Below are positions 17,901-24,928 of a stretch of 64,000 nucleotides of DNA, one piece after another (within the stretch, counting starts at the first letter, position 1; every line of letters begins with the position of its first letter). A program made the translations under genes and the position numbers. Under the pieces are notes generated by a model. That model ran no database searches. It had not been told where the DNA came from and saw only the letters and a list, made by a program, of their open reading frames with translations. The stretch is from UBA11704 sp964491805 (lineage in GTDB: Bacteria > Patescibacteriota > Minisyncoccia > Phycocordibacterales > UBA5272), in assembly GCA_964491805.1 (NCBI GenBank), contig CAZBGU010000001.1, positions 103,232-167,231 on the forward strand. Reading direction: 5' to 3'.

Positions 17901-18509
17901 GCTGTTAATGGTGTCTGTGGCCCGGCAAACAACACATCGGTTTCGTTGGCACCATTAGCTGGGCTCTGTGCAATAGGAACCGCATCAAGTGTATTTGGTT
18001 CAGGGCCATTCACATGGAGTTGTACTGGGTCAAATGGTGGAGTGACTGCAAGTTGTAGCGCAACCCTTGCTTCCGTCGTAACTCCACCATCGCCAATTGA
18101 CGGTGTGTGTGGGGCAGCAAACAATACGTCCGTATCTTCTGCTCCTACAACAGGTCTGTGTACATTAGGAACTGCGTCAAGTGTGTCTGGTTCAGGACCA
18201 TTCACGTGGAGTTGTGCTGGGTCAAATGGTGGAGTAGCTGCAAATTGTAGTGCAACAAAAACTGTTACAGTAACGCCGCAGACATATTCGGTAACAGTGA
18301 CTAGTTCTCTAGTACTCAGTTCTTCTGGTATGACTCTCAACACAGGTGATAAAGTTGTGTTCACTTATACAAGTGGTTCAGGTGAAGCGAAGATTTCAGT
18401 AAGTCCGTCTTCATCAGCATCTCCAGCGAGCTTTACTCTTGATAAAGATATTACAACCAAAACAGTGACAATAAGTGCGTCAGGTGTGTATACATTTATT
18501 GCGCGTTAG
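14904..18509 (+). CDS. Surface protein with eight cytochrome b5 domains
   Basis: This 1201-residue exported protein begins with a hydrophobic signal or anchor helix (residues 5-25). A low-complexity region and a bacterial beta-repeat (about 128-198, InlB-repeat-like, GGVCSV and GWGGAC) follow. Eight cytochrome b5 domains then have HPGG histidines near residues 249, 339, 445, 553, 658, 762, 856 and 950. Each has a second ligand His about 25-30 residues later (shorter in the last) and a DCW...CGK(D/E/N)AT cysteine pair. Thr/Pro-rich linkers separate several of them. Two Cys-rich repeats with GPFTWSC and a terminal beta domain complete it. It contains no CxxCH motif. A linear b-haem relay on the cell surface is the natural reading. 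Haem occupancy is unproven. Confidence 0.88.
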   Translation: MPLPYLGTIFLTWTIFVGGLTSVLVHVENSRLSESVSIVPQVSSQEREEANGGVDISFIAKKAENLKRSIATSHIAERFASSVDGTLGAQEGSDSASSSASIVEVDDAENSVVGNLLGLFSKKSDYSLKVDIIGDGHVIYSSGSICGGVCSVAYHADSVATLIATPGPDSTFAGWGGACKGKDVCTVKMNDKRIVSATFTKLPSSELKNTLPKQPVVTEAEVTRHATQSDCWIIVSQKVYAVSSYLSLHPGGKSVIVKMCGKDATAVFTDRGGTGAHSRSAWSLLGTFIVGVLPSFDQTKVSAVKEYTPEDVARHASPADCWISILDSVYSVSSYIALHPGGRLNIERVCGKDATEVFNNRDSTGTHSAYAWSLLKAYLVGALTISVPTASISNSASTTKVTTVSPVGNSSEFTLSQIAAHSTKTDCWIIVSDNIYSVGSYIAMHPGGTSVITNLCGKDATNGFTTRGGTGAHSGSAWTMLGSYFVGVVAGTVPAQVQVPNTPTSPSVTPTPPPNVSSITYSLLQVAAHATQADCWIIVSNNIYSVSSYITMHPGGMNIITGLCGKDATNDFTTRAGTGSHSTYAWGLLGGYLIGSVGAASTVIPPTPTPAPSPTPAPTPTPTATFTLAQIATHATQSDCWIVVSNNIYSIGSYLAMHPGGIAVITPSCGKEATTAFTTKNKGSSHSTYAWGLLGGYIVGSVTGTTPAPVPAPVPTPTPTPTPTPSGGPYTAAQIGTHATQSDCWIVIGTNVYSVGSYTLSHPGGVSAITNLCGKDATTAFATKNGLGAHSSYAQSLLGGYLVGALSGPPPSSTPTPTPTSSTYTATQISSHSSVSDCWIVIGTNVYSVGAYLTLHPGGGYAISKYCGKNATTAFGNRGGTGTHSAAANLALGGFLIGTLSGTAPASTPVNPAPSFVYNQTDVAAHSSPSDCWIIVSGSVYSVAPYVSLHPGGRTRITNLCGKDATTSFNNVGHSTKAKGILGGLLIGTYSATVSIPPSAVNGVCGPANNTSVSLAPLAGLCAIGTASSVFGSGPFTWSCTGSNGGVTASCSATLASVVTPPSPIDGVCGAANNTSVSSAPTTGLCTLGTASSVSGSGPFTWSCAGSNGGVAANCSATKTVTVTPQTYSVTVTSSLVLSSSGMTLNTGDKVVFTYTSGSGEAKISVSPSSSASPASFTLDKDITTKTVTISASGVYTFIAR
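15550..17870 (+). repeat. Eight tandem b5-domain coding repeats, about 270-325 bp period
   Basis: Successive HPGG codons fall at 15648, 15918, 16236, 16560, 16875, 17187, 17469 and 17751. Neighbouring units share long near-identical stretches, such as GATTGTTGGAT and GGTAAGGATGC, and differ mainly in the Pro/Thr linkers. This suggests expansion by tandem duplication with homogenisation. Linker DNA is an imperfect CCAAC(A/C)CC-type microsatellite. Confidence 0.85.
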
Positions 18510-18550
18510 TGTAGTAAACGTACAGTATCTTTAGATGACCTTGCATGTGA

Positions 18551-18593
18551 AAGAGCCGCACCCAGAAGGAGGGCGCGGCTCTTACTTCGTCTG
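18551..18593 (-). terminator. Hairpin downstream of a tiny minus-strand gene
   Basis: AAGAGCCGC (18551-18559) pairs perfectly with GCGGCTCTT (18585-18593). On the minus strand it lies just after the stop of the 29-residue peptide gene and ends in CTTT. On the plus strand it could also act at the end of the b5 protein gene, but no T run follows there. Confidence 0.45.
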
Positions 18594-18601
18594 ACGGTCT
18601 G

Positions 18602-18691
18602 TCACTCGGTTCTCTTTGCGTGAATCACACAAAGGAGACACAAGACGGCCCCAGGGCCGACGAGTATTGCGGTGATGAGCAGTGCGGTCAT
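18602..18691 (-). CDS. 29-residue hydrophobic peptide, unknown function
   Basis: On the minus strand an ATG (18689-18691) follows GGAGAGG by four bases, a strong ribosome-binding site. It opens a 29-codon frame ending in TGA. The peptide is a single membrane helix (ALLITAILVGPGAVLCLLCV) with a short basic end, HAKRTE. A GC-rich hairpin follows. The strong Shine-Dalgarno, membrane character and terminator are the case for a real gene; the length makes it tentative. Confidence 0.4.
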   Translation of the reverse strand: MTALLITAILVGPGAVLCLLCVIHAKRTE

Positions 18692-18726
18692 TTGACCTCT
18701 CCAAGGTGCAGTATCACTAAGTATGC

Positions 18727-18732
18727 TATAAT
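18727..18732 (+). promoter_or_regulatory. -10 box of uvrB
   Basis: A perfect TATAAT ends 12 bases before ATG 18745, giving a very short leader. Confidence 0.6.
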
Positions 18733-18744
18733 TGTACTTCATAT

Positions 18745-20787
18745 ATGTCAAGTAAGAACAAACATAAAGGTGTGTTTAATCTACAAGGATTTACCCCTGC
18801 GGGCGATCAACCAAAAGCGATCGCTTTACTTGTTGACGGACTTAAGAAGAATATGAAGCGTCAGACGCTTCTTGGGGCTACAGGAACAGGGAAGACGTTC
18901 ACTATTGCAAATGTGATACAACAAATACAAAAGCCAACGCTTGTAATTGCTCATAATAAGACACTTGCAGCTCAGCTAGCTCAAGAATTTAGATCATTTT
19001 TCCCGGACGCGGCTGTTCATTATTTTGTTTCGTATTACGACTACTACCAACCAGAAGCGTACATGCCTGTAACAGATACCTATATCGAGAAGGATGCTCA
19101 AATAAATGAAGAGATTGATCGTCTGCGGCATGCATCAACACAAGCACTGCTCACTCGAAAGGACACGATCATTGTAGCGTCTGTGTCGTGTATCTACGGT
19201 CTTGGTTCTCCAAAGGATTATGAGCGAGAAAATATTAAAATTTCACTTGGTGACTCTGTGACAAAGATAAGTCTCATGCAGCGATTTGTTGCTGTTTATT
19301 ATGAACGTACAAATGCAGATCTTAGTCCAGGAACATTTCGTGCACTTGGCAACCGCATTGATGTAATGCCAATTTCTGAAACGGTCATGCTTCAGATTGA
19401 AATTGCAGCTGGTAAAGTTTCTCATCTTCAGATTGTAGATCCTGTATCTATGAAAGTGATAAAAGTTGTTACTGATTACTATATCTTCCCAGCAAAACAC
19501 TTTATTTCCGATATTCCTACTCGAGAGCGTGCAGTAGAGACTATTGAAGCAGAGCTCAAGGATCGTCTGAAGGAGTTCGACGAGCAAGGAAAGATACTTG
19601 AGGCAGAGCGTCTCAAACGTCGTACGAGATATGATGTTGCGATGATTCGTGAAGTTGGTTTTTGTCAGGGTATTGAGAACTATTCACGTCATCTCTCTGG
19701 TAAAGCACCAGGTATTGCTCCGGATACGCTTCTTGAATATTTTCCTCATGATAAAAATGGCAACCCTGAATTCCTTACGGTGATCGACGAGTCACATGTG
19801 ACACTTCCACAACTTCATGGTATGTATGCTGGAGATCAGTCACGTAAGAGCACGCTTGTCGAATACGGTTTTCGTTTACCAAGTGCAAAAGACAATCGGC
19901 CGCTACGCTATGAAGAATTTGAAAAACGTGTTGGTGATGTTGTGTATGTAAGTGCGACGCCTGGGAACTACGAGCGAGAAGTGTCGGGCCAAATAGTTGA
20001 GCAAATTATTCGGCCAACGGGTCTTCTTGATCCAATTCTTGAGGTTCGTAAGGTTTGTGAAGTTGCCACATATAAAGGCCAGGTACATGATTTTATGGAT
20101 GAGACAGTTAAGGATGTGAAGAAGGGTGGTAGGGTGCTCGTTACAACCCTTACAAAGAAGATGGCAGAAAACTTAGCGGAGTATCTCAAAGAGCAAGGTG
20201 TAAAAGCGGAGTATGTGCACAGTGACGTAAAGACTATTGATCGCATTCAAATTCTTACGCGATTCCGAAAAGGTGAATTCGACTGTCTTGTTGGTGTCAA
20301 CCTTCTTCGTGAAGGTCTTGATCTTCCTGAGGTAACACTCATAGGAATCCTAGATGCTGATAAAGAAGGCTTTCTTCGATCAGAAACATCTCTTATTCAG
20401 ACAATTGGACGTGCTGCGCGTAACAGTAACGGCCGCGTGATTTTGTACGCTGATGTCATGACAGGGTCACTTGATCGTGCAATCAATGAGACTAATCGTC
20501 GTCGCACTATTCAGGAGGCATATAACAAAGAGCATGGTATTACTCCAACAACTATCACCAAGAATATTCATGACATCACTGAAGAATTAAAGAGTAATCA
20601 CTCAAAAGCAGTTAATGAGGAACTTCGTGTTGATCAGAAGTTGTTCGCAAAGAATCCGGATAAGCTGATAAAGTTAAAAGAAAAGCAGATGAAAGAAGCC
20701 GTAAAGATTCTCGACTTTGAAACTGCAGCAATTTTGCGAGATGAGCTAGAGGTTTTACGTAGTCTACATTCCGGCAGAGGTGACTAG
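18745..20787 (+). CDS. uvrB: Excinuclease ABC subunit B
   Basis: UvrB is the damage-verifying helicase-like subunit of nucleotide excision repair and works with UvrA and UvrC in the cytoplasm. The 680-residue protein has the Walker A LLGATGTGKT near residue 43 and the YYDYYQPEAYMP beta-hairpin that clamps damaged DNA. The DESHVTLPQL motif, the GVNLLREGLDLPEV and QTIGRAARN helicase motifs, and a C-terminal UVR domain (about residues 636-675) that contacts UvrC follow. Length and motif order are complete. UvrA and UvrC are not in this window. Confidence 0.98.
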   Translation: MSSKNKHKGVFNLQGFTPAGDQPKAIALLVDGLKKNMKRQTLLGATGTGKTFTIANVIQQIQKPTLVIAHNKTLAAQLAQEFRSFFPDAAVHYFVSYYDYYQPEAYMPVTDTYIEKDAQINEEIDRLRHASTQALLTRKDTIIVASVSCIYGLGSPKDYERENIKISLGDSVTKISLMQRFVAVYYERTNADLSPGTFRALGNRIDVMPISETVMLQIEIAAGKVSHLQIVDPVSMKVIKVVTDYYIFPAKHFISDIPTRERAVETIEAELKDRLKEFDEQGKILEAERLKRRTRYDVAMIREVGFCQGIENYSRHLSGKAPGIAPDTLLEYFPHDKNGNPEFLTVIDESHVTLPQLHGMYAGDQSRKSTLVEYGFRLPSAKDNRPLRYEEFEKRVGDVVYVSATPGNYEREVSGQIVEQIIRPTGLLDPILEVRKVCEVATYKGQVHDFMDETVKDVKKGGRVLVTTLTKKMAENLAEYLKEQGVKAEYVHSDVKTIDRIQILTRFRKGEFDCLVGVNLLREGLDLPEVTLIGILDADKEGFLRSETSLIQTIGRAARNSNGRVILYADVMTGSLDRAINETNRRRTIQEAYNKEHGITPTTITKNIHDITEELKSNHSKAVNEELRVDQKLFAKNPDKLIKLKEKQMKEAVKILDFETAAILRDELEVLRSLHSGRGD

Positions 20788-20870
20788 CGTTACATGCCAC
20801 TGATTTTACTTTCTGATATTTAGTGGAATAATTTTCGTAGTCTCTTTACTTTTTCATGTGTATACTAATG

Positions 20871-20876
20871 AGATAT
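20871..20876 (+). promoter_or_regulatory. -10 box of the peptidoglycan-binding-like protein gene
   Basis: TATACT lies 8 bases before ATG 20885, another near-leaderless start. Confidence 0.55.
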
Positions 20877-20884
20877 AGCCACCT

Positions 20885-21856
20885 ATGAAGACACTTACTA
20901 CATGTGTACATCATCTAGGTATTGTCCTAGTATTTATACTGTTACCAAGTGCAGCAAACGCTGATACTGTCTCTGGTGGGGGTTATGTTGTGCAGCAAAT
21001 TATTGCACCACTAACGGGGAACATGTCCGGTAATGGTTATATTCTAGAGGGCGCATCGCAACAGCATGGTGATTTGGAATCTGGAGGTGGCTATATCATT
21101 TCTGGTGTCTTTGGAACAGGAACCACAACAACTGCTACAACCTCAACATCAACGCCCCCAGCACCTTCACCGGTTGGAACTGTAAGTGGTGGAGGATATT
21201 TCGTTTTTCAAAATAGATCAGCAACAGGTACTGTTCTTATTGTCACTGCTTCTGGTACCTCCGTCGTAACGTCTCCTGTGGGAAGTACCTGTTCGTCGAG
21301 AGTCACTTTTAGCGCACCGATTGATATTGGCCTTGCAACAAATGTTCCTGATGACGTGAAAAAGCTAGAGAGATTTCTTAACATGTATGAAAATGAAAAG
21401 TTACCTGTTAATGGTATATATGAGAAACGAGATGTTGATGCAGTAAAGCGGTGGCAGCAAAAATATAAGTCTTTTATTCTTGATCCTATGCACCTAAAAT
21501 TTCCAACAGGTACTGTGTATACTCTTAGCCAGCGACAGATTGAGAGACAAACAACCAAAGCCTGTGGTGAACCGGTTATTGTAACAGCGTGTCCTTTTTT
21601 TAAGGAGTACGTTTCCTATGGAGATAAAGGGCAAGACGTTAAGAAAGTCCAACTTTTTCTTAATATAGTTAGAGGGGAAAAACTTCCAATTAGTGGTGTC
21701 TATGGACCGCTCACAAAAGCTGCTACAAAGCGTTTCCAGCAAGCGTACAAAAAAGATATTTTTAACATTTTGAAGCTGAGCTTTATTTCTGGTAATTGGA
21801 ATGAAGCAACCCGAGTAAAAGCAAATCAGGCGATAGGGTGTGATATAATTAAATAA
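20885..21856 (+). CDS. Exported protein with two peptidoglycan-binding-like domains
   Basis: A signal peptide (hydrophobic core about residues 8-22, ANA-D cleavage region) leads a 323-residue protein. The next 100 residues hold four short SG(G/N)GY motifs followed by hydrophobic residues. A Thr/Pro linker and two PG_binding_1-like repeats follow, at about residues 150-215 and 235-300. They are recognisable by VKKLERFLN...LPVNGIYEKRDVDAVKRWQ and VKKVQLFLN...LPISGVYGPLTKAATKRFQ. Such pairs are common in CPR envelope proteins. It probably sits in or on the cell wall. No catalytic domain is seen. Confidence 0.75.
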   Translation: MKTLTTCVHHLGIVLVFILLPSAANADTVSGGGYVVQQIIAPLTGNMSGNGYILEGASQQHGDLESGGGYIISGVFGTGTTTTATTSTSTPPAPSPVGTVSGGGYFVFQNRSATGTVLIVTASGTSVVTSPVGSTCSSRVTFSAPIDIGLATNVPDDVKKLERFLNMYENEKLPVNGIYEKRDVDAVKRWQQKYKSFILDPMHLKFPTGTVYTLSQRQIERQTTKACGEPVIVTACPFFKEYVSYGDKGQDVKKVQLFLNIVRGEKLPISGVYGPLTKAATKRFQQAYKKDIFNILKLSFISGNWNEATRVKANQAIGCDIIK

Positions 21857-21869
21857 TTAAGATTACGGT

Positions 21870-22418
21870 ATGAATATTGATACTTTTGAAAAAAATCAAT
21901 TAACTTCTCATGATCATGCGCACAGCGATACGTCTTCCCATGATGATGTCGCGAATTTAAAATTAAAGATTGAAAAAAGAAAATCAAAACAAAAGAGACT
22001 ACAAGTTGTCATTATTACACTCATTGCTTCTGTCCTCATACTCGCTTCGTTGTTTGGCTACACACAGTACAAATTATATTCACTTTCAAGACAAGAAATG
22101 AATGAGTCTACAAATATCGGAACAGTTACATCGACTAGTAAGAGCCAAGATTCACAAACAGGTATGACGGAACCACCAAAAACACCAGAGGCGATTATCA
22201 AAGCGCTTGGAAGGCATATTCTTTTGCCAGAAGGAACCCCACAAATTGCAGAGGTAGAAGATGTTGAGAAGTTACGAGAAAAGCAAGCATTTTTTAAAAA
22301 TGCAAAAAATGGAGACATTGTGGTTGTGTATGAGTCAATGATCTTTCTGTATCGTCCTTCTTTGGATATAGTAATTGCTTCCGGTGATATATCTGGTATT
22401 GAACAAAAGAACCCCTAA
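21870..22418 (+). CDS. Single-pass membrane protein with His/Asp-rich N-terminus
   Basis: The 182-residue protein has a cytosolic N-terminus rich in His, Asp and Ser (DHAHSDTSSHDD), a basic Lys stretch and one membrane helix (about residues 46-68). An extracellular domain of about 90 residues follows, with PEAIIKALGRHILLPEG and a final beta-rich part (DIVVVYESMIFLYRPS). No family is recognised. It follows the peptidoglycan-binding-like gene by 13 bases, so it is likely part of the same envelope transcript. Confidence 0.6.
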   Translation: MNIDTFEKNQLTSHDHAHSDTSSHDDVANLKLKIEKRKSKQKRLQVVIITLIASVLILASLFGYTQYKLYSLSRQEMNESTNIGTVTSTSKSQDSQTGMTEPPKTPEAIIKALGRHILLPEGTPQIAEVEDVEKLREKQAFFKNAKNGDIVVVYESMIFLYRPSLDIVIASGDISGIEQKNP

Positions 22419-22641
22419 CATTATTGACGATTTTTAACACCAGTGTAATAGATCATCTTGTGCTATTTTTCTTGGTGCGGACTCCTTTTTAGTCCACACA
22501 AAACATGACAATTTTTATTCTCTGTGATAGAATACTTTCTACACTCTTTTGTTTTTTGATATCGTTTTAAAAGGGTGTTTATAAAAAGTAGATACCCTTA
22601 GATCAGTTGACACGAGGCTATGCCGAGATTGTTACCTGACA

Positions 22642-22656
22642 ACGGTTTACAAAACC
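22642..22656 (+). other. 15-nt complement of the tRNA-Thr anticodon arm
   Basis: ACGGTTTACAAAACC is the exact reverse complement of 22736-22750 in the adjacent tRNA-Thr. It is flanked by TACCTG and CAGGTA, which can pair to present it in a loop. It lies in a 289-base gap between genes that otherwise shows nothing coding. Confidence 0.4.
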
Positions 22657-22707
22657 AGGTAGTAGTAAATAAAAAGATTGTGTGAGTTGTGTTAGTGAAA
22701 ACAAAGT

Positions 22708-22780
22708 GCCACTTTAGCTCAGTTGGTAGAGCAACGGTTTTGTAAACCGTAGGTCCACAGTTCGAATCTGTGAAGTGGCT
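22708..22780 (+). tRNA. tRNA-Thr (anticodon UGU)
   Basis: A 73-nt cloverleaf is complete. The acceptor arms are GCCACTT and AAGTGGC, the D arm is GCTC/GAGC, the anticodon stem ACGGT/ACCGT has loop TTTGTAA, and the T arm CACAG/CTGTG has loop TTCGAAT. The discriminator is T and CCA is not encoded. Anticodon TGT reads ACA and related Thr codons. Confidence 0.96.
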
Positions 22781-22815
22781 CCCTGAAACATTTATAACGA
22801 TGTTCTCGTCTGATT

Positions 22816-23517
22816 ATGATTGACACACGTAAATATACATTCACTTTCTTTGTTACTGTGTCTATTTTTGCGACTGCGTTTTTTGCATCCACTTTTTTTT
22901 CTAGTAAACGTGTAGAGAATGTGAAGTTCATCCAAGATAATATTGCAATCGATATCCTATCAAGCGAAACCCAGTTTGATTTACTTAAAGAAGTTCCGTG
23001 TCAGAATGTTAGTGATTCTATGCTTTCACCAGAGCTTAGTATTCTTGGAGATAAACTTTCACACACAGAAAATGATAGAGGAGAAAAAGATGATGATGTC
23101 ATTTATCTCAAGAAGTACTACTCATTATTACAGGTCAAAGATTTTCTTCTTTCTAAGAAACTTGCAGAAAAGTGTGGTGTTGTTAAGAAGCCTGTTTTTA
23201 TTATTTATTTTTATTCCAACAAAGGCAATTGTCAGGACTGTATTAAGGAAGGCTATGTGCTTACTCGTCTAAAAGAAAAGTATCCAGAATTGCGGGTGTA
23301 TTCTTTTGACTACAACCTTGACCTTTCCGTTATTGATTCTCTTAAGGCAATCTATCGGATAACTGACAATATGCCTGCGCTTGTCATTGATGACAAGACA
23401 TACACAGGGTTTAGGTCGGTGGTCGAACTTGAAAAACTTCTCCCTGACACTCTAAAAGAGGCAACCTCGACGCAAGCGACAGTTACGTCATCGTCTTCCT
23501 TGAAGAACACAAGGTAA
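22816..23517 (+). CDS. Membrane-anchored thioredoxin-like protein
   Basis: The 233-residue protein has an N-terminal membrane anchor (about residues 9-27) and a charged extracellular stretch. A thioredoxin-like domain from about residue 125 has IIYFYSNKGNCQDC, placing a CxxC pair at the start of the first helix, and NMPALVIDD containing the cis-Pro strand. It could act in disulfide exchange outside the membrane, where many cysteine-containing surface proteins of this window would be. Further cysteines occur before the domain. The fold is inferred from motifs. It starts 35 bases after the tRNA and ends 4 bases before the glycosyltransferase gene. Confidence 0.68.
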   Translation: MIDTRKYTFTFFVTVSIFATAFFASTFFSSKRVENVKFIQDNIAIDILSSETQFDLLKEVPCQNVSDSMLSPELSILGDKLSHTENDRGEKDDDVIYLKKYYSLLQVKDFLLSKKLAEKCGVVKKPVFIIYFYSNKGNCQDCIKEGYVLTRLKEKYPELRVYSFDYNLDLSVIDSLKAIYRITDNMPALVIDDKTYTGFRSVVELEKLLPDTLKEATSTQATVTSSSSLKNTR

Positions 23518-23521
23518 AAAA

Positions 23522-24787
23522 ATGTTTGATCAAATTTTACAAGCTCTGATGTACCCGTTCTTGTTTCTTTCAATGTATTTTCAAATACTATTACTTCTTT
23601 CTTTCTTTGAAAATAGTAAGAGAATTAAAGATGAAGAATCTCAGGACGTTAGTTATTTCCCTTCGGTGACGATCGCTGTTCCCTGTTGGAACGAAGAAAA
23701 GACATTAGCAGGAACACTCGATTCATTGCTTGCTCTTGATTATGATAAAAAGAAACTCTCAATTGTAGTTGTTGATGACGGAAGTAAAGACAGGACACTT
23801 GCGATAGCAAAATCATATGAACATAAGCATCCTGGGGTTGTTGTTGCAATAACTAAGCCTAATGGCGGCAAGCATACTGCTGTAAACCTCGCCCTTGAAC
23901 AATCGAGGAGTGACTTTTTCGGATGTCTTGACGCCGACTCTTTTGTTCACCCAAAAGCACTTAGGACTATTATTTCATATTTCCAACACCATAAAGATGC
24001 AATGGCTGTGACTCCTTGTATTCATATAAAATCGCCAAAAACTATTATTCAACGAGTTCAGGCTGTTGAATATCTTATGGGGGTTTTTCTACGTAAGGCA
24101 TTTGGCCAGCTTGATGCAATCCAAGTTACACCGGGTCCTTTCTCTATTTTTAAAAAAGAAGTATTTGAAATTGTCGGTAATTATCGTAAGGCGCACAATA
24201 CAGAAGACTACGAAATTACGCTGCGTATGCACAAGCATCATCTAAGGATCATGAACTCACACAAGGCTCTTGTGTATACTGTCGGCCCTTCTACATTTCG
24301 TGGGTACTTTCTTCAGAGGTTACGATGGGCGAGGGGATTTTTGGAAAACTCGATAGACTATCGCGAGCTGTTTTTTAAAAAAGAATATGGTAACTTTGGC
24401 ATGTTTACTTTGCCTATGGCATTTCTTTTTGTTTTTTATGGAGTTTACGTTGCGTTCTTTTTCTTGTATACAACTTTAAAGCATTATAGTAATCTTATTA
24501 GTCAATGGATGGCAGTTGGCATTCATCCTCGCATCCCAACATTTGATATTTTTTATTTTAATACGACAATCGTCTCTTTTGTTGCTATGGTCATGCTCAC
24601 CATGTTTTTATTTACTATTTATATAGGTAGAACATTATCAGATGACAGACAAGAGTTGTATCGCAACTTTCCGTTTTTCTTTTTTATTTATCCATTGTTC
24701 GGAACGATTTTATTTCCTAGGGCAGTTTTTGACACACTGACACATAGAAAAAATGAGTGGGTACTACAAGATACAAAGAAGTTCTAG
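23522..24787 (+). CDS. Membrane family-2 glycosyltransferase
   Basis: This 421-residue processive-type GT2 enzyme is flanked by membrane helices: one N-terminal and three or four C-terminal from about residue 295. The A-family fold shows TIAVPCWNEE, VVVDDGSKD, the metal-binding DADS, a TEDYE acid and the QRLRWARG motif of polysaccharide synthases such as the hyaluronan, cellulose or PgaC types. It probably polymerises and exports a surface glycan from a nucleotide sugar. The sugar is not predictable. It is preceded closely by the thioredoxin-like gene. Confidence 0.88.
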   Translation: MFDQILQALMYPFLFLSMYFQILLLLSFFENSKRIKDEESQDVSYFPSVTIAVPCWNEEKTLAGTLDSLLALDYDKKKLSIVVVDDGSKDRTLAIAKSYEHKHPGVVVAITKPNGGKHTAVNLALEQSRSDFFGCLDADSFVHPKALRTIISYFQHHKDAMAVTPCIHIKSPKTIIQRVQAVEYLMGVFLRKAFGQLDAIQVTPGPFSIFKKEVFEIVGNYRKAHNTEDYEITLRMHKHHLRIMNSHKALVYTVGPSTFRGYFLQRLRWARGFLENSIDYRELFFKKEYGNFGMFTLPMAFLFVFYGVYVAFFFLYTTLKHYSNLISQWMAVGIHPRIPTFDIFYFNTTIVSFVAMVMLTMFLFTIYIGRTLSDDRQELYRNFPFFFFIYPLFGTILFPRAVFDTLTHRKNEWVLQDTKKF

Positions 24788-24914
24788 ATGGAATACGTGC
24801 ATAGGTGATTTTGGTATATCTATGGAAAGGTTGTTTAAATCATTACATAATGTGCATGCGGTATCGCTCATGTATCTAGTGAGTTTATGTGGTTGTCTGT
24901 TGTAGTGTATGTGA

Positions 24915-24920
24915 TATGAT
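24915..24920 (+). promoter_or_regulatory. -10 box of pheS
   Basis: TATGAT ends 8 bases before ATG 24929. It supports the short N-terminus of PheS, because an upstream start would not be on this transcript. Confidence 0.55.
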
Positions 24921-24928
24921 AGAACGAT

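Noticed and set aside
17468..18364. Long open frame opposite the end of the eight-b5 protein
   Set aside because: It is a 298-codon mirror frame of a Thr/Ser/Gly-rich coding region, with no start signals and no domain sense.
14904..18509. Multihaem c-type cytochrome
   Set aside because: There is no CxxCH. The repeated cysteines are in DCW and CGKD and the haem-type motif is HPGG, which is cytochrome b5.
22633..22662. T-box riboswitch for the anticodon-complementary element
   Set aside because: T-boxes precede synthetase or amino-acid genes and carry an acceptor-binding bulge. Here the element is upstream of the tRNA itself, complements the whole arm, and lacks the T-box bulge sequence.
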